Shown here piece by piece: positions 25,790-32,652 of a stretch of DNA of 64,000 nt. Location of the stretch: assembly GCA_947447265.1 (NCBI GenBank), contig CANFKC010000002.1, positions 124,001 through 188,000 on the forward strand, in the 5' to 3' direction. Both the position numbers and the translations under genes were made by a program. The stretch is from Chitinophagaceae bacterium. GTDB lineage: Bacteria; Bacteroidota; Bacteroidia; Chitinophagales; Chitinophagaceae. The notes beneath the pieces were generated by a model that was not told the origin of the DNA, did not search any database, and saw only the letters and a list, made by a program, of their open reading frames with translations. Positions within the stretch are counted from its first letter, which is position 1; every line of letters starts with the position of its first letter.

Positions 25790-26527
25790 ATGAAAAAAAA
25801 CGTATTCTTCTCCCTTTCAGTGCTATTTGCGCTATTCTTATATGCCTGTACCCATAAAGCAGGTACTGTAGTCGTGATTAACCCGGTTACGCCAATTGAC
25901 ACCAGTCACCATAATACCGATACCACCCAGACTGAGGTTTTTGATACATCTGTTTGTTTTAGTCGCGACGTATTGCCTATATTTCAGGGTAGTTGCGCTA
26001 AATCAGGCGCAGGACTTAGCTGCCATAGTGCTGCTGACAGGGAAGAAGGCTACATATTAGATAGCTATGCAGGGATAGTAGCGAAAGGACTAAAGCGTGG
26101 CAATGCAGCCGGCAGTAAAATATATACCATATGCGTGAGCGGCGAAATGCCACAATCGCCTACACCAAAGCTGGATAGCACCCAACTTAGCTACATCAAG
26201 CGCTGGATAAACAAAGGTGCGCCTAACGATACCAATTGTTTTGCCAATTGCGACACTACTAAATTTACCTATAAGTTGGCTATAGCGCCAGTGATGAAAA
26301 CTTATTGCTATTCCTGCCATGCCACAGCAGCCGCTTCAAGTTCCGGAGGAGGTATAGTATTAGATACTTATACCGGAATGCAGACCCAGGCACTTAACGG
26401 TAAGCTCATGGGCTCTTTGCAACATACCGCCGGATTCAGTGCCATGCCGAAAGGTGGTGCCAAACTTTCCGGCTGTAAAATAACACAGGTAAGAAGGTGG
26501 ATTGCCGCTGGTGCTCAAAACAACTGA
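25790..26527 (+). CDS. Cytochrome c-like lipoprotein with two haem-type motifs
   Basis: 245 residues; lipoprotein signal with FLYAC (Cys20) as lipobox. Two related halves follow, each with a haem-like motif, a LDSY/LDTY segment and a closing IxRWIxxGA motif: half 1 (about 56-146) with VLPIFQGSC69 ... C78-H79, half 2 (about 165-243) with C173-Y-S-C176-H177. This layout matches planctomycete-type cytochrome c domains common in Bacteroidota. Half 2 has a canonical CxxCH; half 1 has eight residues between the Cys residues (CAKSGAGLSCH), so haem attachment there is uncertain. Electron transfer at the periplasm or cell surface is likely; no redox partner is adjacent. Confidence 0.8.
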   Translation: MKKNVFFSLSVLFALFLYACTHKAGTVVVINPVTPIDTSHHNTDTTQTEVFDTSVCFSRDVLPIFQGSCAKSGAGLSCHSAADREEGYILDSYAGIVAKGLKRGNAAGSKIYTICVSGEMPQSPTPKLDSTQLSYIKRWINKGAPNDTNCFANCDTTKFTYKLAIAPVMKTYCYSCHATAAASSSGGGIVLDTYTGMQTQALNGKLMGSLQHTAGFSAMPKGGAKLSGCKITQVRRWIAAGAQNN

Positions 26528-26620
26528 TAAGCTGTTTTAATCAGGCATTAGGATAGGTTTACTTTGGCGATAAGGCTCTATTGCCTTACGCGAATCTTAT
26601 GGCTTGCGCTGCATTTCGTT

Positions 26621-26658
26621 AGAAGCAATTTGACGGGATTTGACATTGCTTCTTTTTC
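26621..26658 (+). terminator. Terminator after the haem lipoprotein gene
   Basis: Stem AGAAGCAAT/ATTGCTTCT followed by TTTTC. It lies between convergent genes. Confidence 0.7.
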
Positions 26659-26678
26659 AGTTTCCCTTGGTTAGGTGG

Positions 26679-28472
26679 TTATTCTTTCAATAGCTTCTGC
26701 ACAACTTTTGTTCCCGTAGCTTTATCAATTATGTCTACCGCATAAACTCCCATGGGTAGGGCGGAAATATTAAGCACTTGTTTGTCGGTTGATATTTCAG
26801 CCCGCAACAGAACCCTGCCTGTAACATCGTAAAAGGCAACTTCGCAATTTGCGGCATACTCTATTGTGACTATTCCGTTGTTCGGGTTGGGGTAAATGAG
26901 TAGGTCTTTTCGTATGGGGTAACTTAGGCCTAGGTGGTGTGTTGTATCTGTGTGAGTAGTGTCGGTCGGCCTAACCCAGGGACCTGCTAGTTTGGCAATG
27001 AAAAAATTTTCGCTACTTCCGGCCAGAACAGGCAGTGTATCATTGCCAAAAATAAACCTTCCGTCTCCATAGTAATTACTAACGTAGTCACCACAAAAAT
27101 AAATGTTACCTACGTCATCTACAGCGATTCCATTATTATCGTCGCCTCCTCTATCCATAACAGAAACATACTTTGTAAACCCGCTGGAATCAAATTGAGC
27201 GATGAAGCTACCATCTGAAGCATTATAACGGAACAGGTTCGTGTCTGTTCGGTATGCCGTAAACGTATCAAAATATGCAATGCTATCCCACATTTGTCCC
27301 GATATCCAGATTTTTTGACCCACTGAGTCAATTAACATGGTATAGGGTAATCCTTGTGGGAATCTCTTAGCCCAAATTGTATTACCTGATGGGTCAAATT
27401 TTGACAAATACATGCTATAATGCCCTTCATGGTAGCTATATAAGGTATCGTTGTCGAAATAAATATGATGCGCTGAAAAGTTTCCTGAACAATAAATGAA
27501 GCCTTGGCTGTCAACAGCAATGGCCTTACCAGCATCTCCGGGGTACCAGCCGGTTGACATTCCCATACCCGAATAATGTGATACCCCGCCAGGTGTTTTA
27601 ACCCATAAGCGGTTGCCCAAAGAATCATACTTTGCAACAAATATCCTGCTGTAGGCTGCACTATAGGTTGTAGCGTATGTTGCTGTATCCAAATAGGTTT
27701 TACCCATTAAACTGCCGGTAAACAATAAATTGCCAGATACATCCACAGTTAACCCGTACAAAAAATTCATGCTTGTTGTTGTATCACTATCGGTACCCTT
27801 AGCCCAGAGATGATGTCCATTTGTATCAAGTTTAGCCCAATAGATTTGATGCATACCTCGGTTCCGCAACGTATCGTGCCCCAACACAATCGAATCCCCT
27901 CCAAATTCATTTGCATAATATAAATGCCCTGAGTGATCTAAGGCCATCAAGCCCAGTTCTCCACTGCCCGGCAATGTCTTTGCCCATATTACGTTACCTG
28001 AAGAATCAAATTTTGCGATGAAATTTGATTGAGAGCCACCCGCTGAAGAAAGAGAAATATGGTCAATATTTATGGTGTCTCCGAGGAAGCTGCCGGAGAG
28101 ATAGACGGAGCCATTTGGTGCTGTGACGATACACGATGGCCAGGAATACCCACAGTGTCCTGATGAGAAAAATTTTGAGTATTTGACCGCGCCTGAAGTG
28201 TCGTATTTAACAAGGTATATATAAAAATTACCTGTTCCGTAACTATTGACGTAATTAAATGTATCAAAGCGAGCATGATTGCCGTTGGAGCTGCCTGCGC
28301 CATAAACATGGGCGTAGTGATCTGTAGCGACCGACCAGGCTTCATCCATTCCCGACACCGTATCTGTATTGGAGCAGCGCGCCTTCGCCCATTCCCATCT
28401 GTATTGAGCGCTACTTTCTAAAGAAAGTAAGATGAAGCTAATCGTGATTGCAATCCAGATGATATTTTTCAT
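26679..28472 (-). CDS. T9SS-exported beta-propeller (SBBP-repeat) protein
   Basis: 597 residues: signal peptide 1-22 (SLESSAQ), then repeated blades of the form 'YDSxGNxxWAKxxxG ... VDxxGNxYxxGxF' (seen about six to seven times between residues 40 and 490), which is the SBBP beta-propeller pattern. A Thr/His-rich linker (PTDTTHTDTTHH, about 503-514) leads to a type A T9SS sorting domain (LIYPNPNNGIVTIEY ... LPMGVYAVDIIDKATG ... KLLKE). Surface-exposed or released; ligand unknown. A relic of a similar sorting domain lies just upstream of its start. Confidence 0.87.
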   Translation of the reverse strand: MKNIIWIAITISFILLSLESSAQYRWEWAKARCSNTDTVSGMDEAWSVATDHYAHVYGAGSSNGNHARFDTFNYVNSYGTGNFYIYLVKYDTSGAVKYSKFFSSGHCGYSWPSCIVTAPNGSVYLSGSFLGDTINIDHISLSSAGGSQSNFIAKFDSSGNVIWAKTLPGSGELGLMALDHSGHLYYANEFGGDSIVLGHDTLRNRGMHQIYWAKLDTNGHHLWAKGTDSDTTTSMNFLYGLTVDVSGNLLFTGSLMGKTYLDTATYATTYSAAYSRIFVAKYDSLGNRLWVKTPGGVSHYSGMGMSTGWYPGDAGKAIAVDSQGFIYCSGNFSAHHIYFDNDTLYSYHEGHYSMYLSKFDPSGNTIWAKRFPQGLPYTMLIDSVGQKIWISGQMWDSIAYFDTFTAYRTDTNLFRYNASDGSFIAQFDSSGFTKYVSVMDRGGDDNNGIAVDDVGNIYFCGDYVSNYYGDGRFIFGNDTLPVLAGSSENFFIAKLAGPWVRPTDTTHTDTTHHLGLSYPIRKDLLIYPNPNNGIVTIEYAANCEVAFYDVTGRVLLRAEISTDKQVLNISALPMGVYAVDIIDKATGTKVVQKLLKE

Positions 28473-28501
28473 TGATTATCTAATTTTGACTGATTGTTAA
28501 A

Positions 28502-28573
28502 TTACGCTTTTAATATCTTCTGCACAACTTTTGTTCCAGTAGCTTCAATCAAGTCTTCCGCATAAACACCCAT
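28502..28573 (-). pseudogene. Relic of a T9SS sorting domain
   Basis: Minus-strand reading gives MGVYAEDLIEATGTKVVQKI-LKA-stop, nearly the same as the last 24 residues of the adjacent beta-propeller protein (MGVYAVDIIDKATGTKVVQK-LLKE). The upstream codons do not continue the domain, so this is the 3' end of a duplicated gene whose body was lost. Confidence 0.8.
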
Positions 28574-28588
28574 ATCATTATCTGCGCA

Positions 28589-29095
28589 TCAGTGTCTGTA
28601 CCTGTAAAACCCGAAAAAGCCATTCAGAATTTCAAGTAAATAGTACAGGGCCGCTATACACGTGCCGAATGCAATTAATGCGTTTATTTTATATTGACGG
28701 TGTTGCACGCGGTCGGCTTCAATTTCCAGTTCGCTTACCCGCCTGGCTTCATTGGTTATATAGCGTTCGTCTTCCAGTAGTTTGCCGTAATTCCCTTGTT
28801 TTTGAAGGTCCTGGCCTCTTAACAATGTAAGCTGCAGGTCGTCGCCTGCCTGCCGGGCAAGGCCATTGTCAATCAGAAAGTGCGAGAGTGATTTAGCCAT
28901 ATCCACATTCTGCCAAACGCTGTCAAATTCGGGGTTTTCAGTGAAAAGTTTTTGGTATTCATCGGCAGGTATGCCGGCAATTATTTTGCCTAAATTAAAG
29001 GCACCATTTAAGGGGATTTTATTTTCCCGCAGCAGAAAATTTAAGAGTTTTATGCGCCTGTCATCCAGGATATTTGCCTGTATTATTTGTTCCAT
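28589..29095 (-). CDS. Membrane-anchored protein of unknown function
   Basis: 168 residues from the ATG at 29095 (MEQIIQANILDDRRIKLLNF); an upstream start would add 19 residues of poor composition. The N-terminal 110 residues look like a small winged-helix or helical domain (LLNFLLRENKIPLNGAFNLGKI). A charged helix with coiled-coil character follows (EARRVSELEIEADRVQHRQ), and one C-terminal transmembrane segment (about 143-162) ends FFGFYRYRH. I do not recognise the family. Monocistronic. Confidence 0.6.
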   Translation of the reverse strand: MEQIIQANILDDRRIKLLNFLLRENKIPLNGAFNLGKIIAGIPADEYQKLFTENPEFDSVWQNVDMAKSLSHFLIDNGLARQAGDDLQLTLLRGQDLQKQGNYGKLLEDERYITNEARRVSELEIEADRVQHRQYKINALIAFGTCIAALYYLLEILNGFFGFYRYRH

Positions 29096-29434
29096 TGGCC
29101 GGTGTTTTTTATAGCAAGAAGTGTACAGTTGTATAATTGCTGTTTTGCACAAAACCCCCTTTCAAAAATAATGCCGCCCGGAATTCTTTGTAAATTTTGC
29201 AGAAAAGCTGAAAAATTTTCAGCGTCTGAATGACAAAATATTCATGGTGTGAAAGTTCTCATACACCGAAAGATGTTGAACCGGTTTTTTACCTTTTAAC
29301 GCCCCTATGGTTTTCTTATCCAGGCCAGTTCCTGTCTGATGGATCACCCGTTCGTTTACCCTCCCAAAAACAATAAAGCCACCTGTTTTGCAACAGGTGG
29401 CTTTAAGTATTATTTACGAAGTGCTTAGTACTGA
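29096..29434. other. 339-bp intergenic region upstream of the membrane protein gene
   Basis: Holds the rpsA terminator at its right end (29375-29404). The remainder (29096-29370) has no reading frame, RNA gene or consensus promoter that I can support. Confidence 0.4.
29375..29404 (-). terminator. rpsA terminator
   Basis: Perfect 13-bp stem AAAGCCACCTGTT/AACAGGTGGCTTT with a 4-nt loop; the minus-strand transcript continues into a T-rich stretch. Confidence 0.88.
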
Positions 29435-31594
29435 TTATTCAGCAGTGCCTGCATCTTCTTCAGCTTTTTTCAGCTTGTCTTTGATAGCGCCAAGTGCACC
29501 TAAGTCACCAAGAGTTGGTTTTTCAACTTTGCTCTGTATGTTCTTAACTGCTTTCTTGGTTTTTTCATTGTCGCTCGCAGCTTCTTTACGTACAGCATCT
29601 TTCTCTTCGTTCTTAGTTTGTTCCCAAACTTTAGAATGTGATACGAGGATACGTTTGTCGTTACGATCGAATTCAATGATCATGAAAGGAAGTGTTTCTT
29701 CAGCTTCTACATTGCTGCCGTCTTCTTTACGAAGGTGGCGTGCAGGTGCATAAGCTTCAAGGCCATACTGAAGCTGTACTGTAGCTCCCTTATCATCTTT
29801 GCGGGTTACGCTGCCTTCATGTATAGAACCCATTGGGAATACAGTTTCAAATGCATTCCATGGATCTTCTTCCATTTGTTTGTGACCAAGAGATAATTTA
29901 CGGTTTTCCTTGTCAATGCCAAGAATCATAACGTCAATTTTCTCGCCGGTTTTAACAAACTCACTAGGGTGGTTGTAACGCTTGATCCAGCTAAGGTCGC
30001 TGATATGAATCATACCACCGATGCCGGTTTCCAGTTCTACAAATACGCCATAAGGAGTGATGTTCTTAACAGTGCCAGAGTGCTTGCTGTCGATAGGGAA
30101 CCTGTCTTCGATAGTTTCCCATGGGTCAGCAGAAAGTTGCTTGATAGAAAGACTCATCTTACGTTCGTCCTTATCTAAAGTAACAACTACAGCTTCATGC
30201 TCTTCGCCTAATTTAAAGAATTCTTTAGCGTTGATTGGCTGAGAAGACCATGTGATCTCAGAAACGTGTACAAGGCCTTCTACGCCTGGCATAATTTCTA
30301 AGAATGCACCGTAATCTTCAATGTTTACAACTTTACCTTTCACCTTAGCGCCTTCCACAATTGCTTCTGGCAGGTTATCCCATGGGTGAGGAGTTAATTG
30401 TTTCAGGCCAAGGCTGATACGTTTTTTCTCATCATCGAAATCAAGTACAACCACATTCAGCTTCTGGCTGTTGTGTAATACTTCGCTAGGATGCGTTACG
30501 CGGCCCCAGCTGATATCGGTGATATACAACAAGCCGTCAACACCACCAAGGTCGATGAACGCACCGAAGTCGGTAACATTCTTAACAGTACCTTCAAGTA
30601 CCTGTCCTTTTTCAAGCTGGCCGATGATAACGCTACGTTGCTGCTCAATATCGCTTTCAATAAGCGCTTTATGACTAACAACCGCATTGCGGATAGTTTC
30701 ATTGATTTTAACAACCTTGAAGTCCATTGTCTTACCAACGTACTGGTCGTAATCTGTAACTGGCTTCACATCTATCTGGCTACCAGGTAAGAATGTTTCA
30801 AGGCCGTGTACATCCACAATAAGACCGCCTTTAGTTTTAGAGGTAATAGTACCTGTAACCACTTCGCCGGTTTTGTAGAAATCCACGATCTGCTGCCATG
30901 AACGGGCAGCACGCGCCATTTTACGGCTAAGGTGAAGGTGACCTTCGCGGTCTTCTTTTTCCACAACCATAACTTCCACTTTATCACCAATTTTAATGTT
31001 GGTGTTATCGCGGAACTCATTTAAAGAAATAAGACCATCACTTTTAAAGCCAATGTTAATGATAACATCAGTTTTAGTCATGCCTTCAATAGTACCCATC
31101 ATCAACTCATTTTCGTTGATGGCGCGGAACGTACTGTCGTAAATTTTGTCATACTTCTGGCGATCATCAGCCTTGTAAGACGCTACGTTACGTTTGTCAA
31201 CACTCCAATCGAAATCATCATGAGCGGTTGTTGAAGCCTCTTCATAATAACGACGTGGTGCACGTGGAGCCTGCGCTTCAACGGCATCAGTTGCAAATGT
31301 TTCAGTAAATGCCTGCTGTTCGTCGGCAGTCATTACTTCTGTTGGGGCAGCCGCAGGAGTTGCTTCTGTGTCTGCTTCTACAGGTGTTGCCACAACTGGT
31401 TGCATACGTGCCCTTTTAGGCTTTTCTGCAGCAGGTGCGGTTTCAGAAGTTACTTCAGCAGCTGGTGCTGTTGCTTCTTCGTTGTTGGTTACTTCAGCTG
31501 CAGGCGTTTCATTGACGGTTGCAGCAGTTGTTTGTACGGACTCATCTTGTGACGTTCCGGCTGTTTCGGAAATGTTTGTTTGATTTTCTTCCAA
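29435..31594 (-). CDS. rpsA: 30S ribosomal protein S1
   Basis: mRNA-binding ribosomal protein. After an acidic Ala/Thr/Glu-rich N-terminal region (about 1-110), typical of Bacteroidota S1, there are six S1 (OB-fold) repeats; repeats 3-5 are easily read (VLEGTVKNVTDFGAFIDLGG, KVKGKVVNIEDYGAFLEIMP, KHSGTVKNITPYGVFVELET). The C-terminus is Lys/Glu-rich. The start is placed at a TTG (31594-31592) because AAAAGGAGG lies nine bases before it; the next upstream TTG has no such site. The protein then begins (M)EENQTNISETAG, 719 aa. A -7 element (TATCTTTG, 31641-31634) lies 40 bp upstream, with no clear -33 box. Confidence 0.93.
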   Translation of the reverse strand: MEENQTNISETAGTSQDESVQTTAATVNETPAAEVTNNEEATAPAAEVTSETAPAAEKPKRARMQPVVATPVEADTEATPAAAPTEVMTADEQQAFTETFATDAVEAQAPRAPRRYYEEASTTAHDDFDWSVDKRNVASYKADDRQKYDKIYDSTFRAINENELMMGTIEGMTKTDVIINIGFKSDGLISLNEFRDNTNIKIGDKVEVMVVEKEDREGHLHLSRKMARAARSWQQIVDFYKTGEVVTGTITSKTKGGLIVDVHGLETFLPGSQIDVKPVTDYDQYVGKTMDFKVVKINETIRNAVVSHKALIESDIEQQRSVIIGQLEKGQVLEGTVKNVTDFGAFIDLGGVDGLLYITDISWGRVTHPSEVLHNSQKLNVVVLDFDDEKKRISLGLKQLTPHPWDNLPEAIVEGAKVKGKVVNIEDYGAFLEIMPGVEGLVHVSEITWSSQPINAKEFFKLGEEHEAVVVTLDKDERKMSLSIKQLSADPWETIEDRFPIDSKHSGTVKNITPYGVFVELETGIGGMIHISDLSWIKRYNHPSEFVKTGEKIDVMILGIDKENRKLSLGHKQMEEDPWNAFETVFPMGSIHEGSVTRKDDKGATVQLQYGLEAYAPARHLRKEDGSNVEAEETLPFMIIEFDRNDKRILVSHSKVWEQTKNEEKDAVRKEAASDNEKTKKAVKNIQSKVEKPTLGDLGALGAIKDKLKKAEEDAGTAE

Positions 31595-31602
31595 GTTTTT
31601 GT

Positions 31603-31612
31603 TCCTCCTTTT
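31603..31612 (-). promoter_or_regulatory. Strong Shine-Dalgarno site of rpsA
   Basis: Minus strand AAAAGGAGG, a full match to the 16S anti-Shine-Dalgarno core, nine bases before a TTG codon. It decides the start. Such strong sites are rare in Bacteroidota, whose ribosomes mask the anti-Shine-Dalgarno. Confidence 0.8.
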
Positions 31613-31754
31613 AAGTGAAATTTTTAAGGACGGCAAAGATACGGGGATAATTTGATAAGTGTATGAGTTAATACAAAATTTTTATATCTGGGGTAGGGGA
31701 TGGTAAATTATAAATGATATAGTGTGTGTGGCAGTTTTAGCACAAGTGTTGTCT

Positions 31755-31785
31755 TTTGTCAACTTACAAATAATTGGTATCTTTG
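31755..31785 (+). promoter_or_regulatory. Promoter of parDE
   Basis: TTTG (31755-31758), 19-bp spacer, TATCTTTG (31778-31785): exact consensus. The antitoxin ATG is only 13 bp after the -7 element, so the leader would be less than about 10 nt. Confidence 0.85.
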
Positions 31786-31798
31786 GTAAAAGGATATT

Positions 31799-32041
31799 AT
31801 GCGACACAATACCTCTTTTTTGATAAGCGATCATTTTGAAAAATTTATTTCGGACGAGGTGTCATCGGGTAGATATAATTCGGCGGACGAGGTAATCCGA
31901 ACGGCGTTGAGGCTGTTGGAAGCAGAAGAGTCAAAAAAGAAATATCTAAATGATGCGCTTCATCAAGGTGAAATGAGTGGGTTTGAAAAGGACTTTGACC
32001 CCATAGCCCACCTGAAAAAGCTGAATGAAACTATCTCATGA
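31799..32041 (+). CDS. ParD-like antitoxin (ribbon-helix-helix)
   Basis: 80 residues. The N-terminal HNTSFLISDHFEKFISDEVSSGRYNSADEVIRTALRLLE pattern is the ribbon-helix-helix DNA-binding domain of type II ParD antitoxins (start strand TSFLIS, then SGRYNSADEVIR). The C-terminal tail (about 45-80) should wrap the toxin. Its stop overlaps the toxin start (ATGA). ParD proteins commonly repress their own promoter; no clear inverted repeat was spotted near the -7 element. Confidence 0.88.
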   Translation: MRHNTSFLISDHFEKFISDEVSSGRYNSADEVIRTALRLLEAEESKKKYLNDALHQGEMSGFEKDFDPIAHLKKLNETIS

Positions 32042-32340
32042 GGCCGCTGCCTTATGTCATAAGCAAAATGGCCGCTGCCGATATCGACGAAATCTGGTTG
32101 TATACGGTTGAAAAGTGGTCGGTAAATCAGGCAAACCGGCACTACAATCTCATTTTCGATGAGATTGGGCATATCTGCAAAATGCCTTCTTCCGGCAAGC
32201 CGAGGGGGTATATTCGAAATGGTTACTTGGCATCAAAGGTTAAATCACATCTCATCTTTTATAGAGTTATCAACGATACAGTCGAGGTGATTAGAGTTCT
32301 ACATGAGCGTATGGACATAGAAAAGCAGTTGGGCGAATGA
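32038..32340 (+). CDS. ParE/RelE-superfamily toxin
   Basis: 100 residues with the ParE pattern: YVISKMAAADIDEIWLYTVEKWS (6-28), a middle segment with KPRGYIRNGYLASKVKSHLIFYRV (54-77) and the C-terminal VIRVLHERMDIEKQL (84-98). ParE toxins poison DNA gyrase; the RelE-type alternative (mRNA cleavage) is less likely given the C-terminal motif and ParD partner. Complete and in frame, so probably functional. Confidence 0.88.
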   Translation: MRPLPYVISKMAAADIDEIWLYTVEKWSVNQANRHYNLIFDEIGHICKMPSSGKPRGYIRNGYLASKVKSHLIFYRVINDTVEVIRVLHERMDIEKQLGE

Positions 32341-32372
32341 GAGTAGGCGAAAACATGCGCATTTTCTCCATT

Positions 32373-32444
32373 GGTTCTAGAGTTAGCACTGCGCTCTTGC
32401 GTTAGTACAAGTGAGCAGGTTTCCAACCCGCGTAAAAAACTAAA
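32373..32444 (+). repeat. REP-like repeat, copy 1 (degenerate)
   Basis: Degenerate match to the unit GCGAGAGTTAGCGC-AGCGCTCTCGTG ... GAGCGGGTTTCTAACCCGCGT; hairpin 1 has several changes, hairpin 2 reads GCAGGTTTCCAACCCGC. Confidence 0.7.
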
Positions 32445-32481
32445 ACAGACGGCAATTGTCTTTATAACAATAAACACCACA

Positions 32482-32554
32482 CTGGCGCGAGAGTTAGCAC
32501 AGCGCTCTCGTGTCAGTATAAATGAGCGGGTTTCTAACCCGCGTAAAAACTAAA
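32482..32554 (+). repeat. REP-like repeat, copy 2
   Basis: Two hairpins: CGAGAG/CTCTCG enclosing TTAGCACAGCG, and GCGGGTT/AACCCGC with a 3-nt loop. Confidence 0.85.
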
Positions 32555-32652
32555 CACCCTACCACTACCAGCCAAAGCAATAAAGCCATACTTTTTGTAA
32601 AAGCCAAGTGCGTACAAATGCCCGCTAGCACCGTCATCCTCATCCTCACCAC

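Larger units (their letters stand above)
32341..32652. other. Intergenic region with repeat pair 1
   Basis: Apart from the two repeats listed separately there is no gene. The spacer between the two copies (TAAAACAGACGG ... ACACCACAC) resembles the spacer of pair 2, so pair plus spacer forms one unit. Confidence 0.6.
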
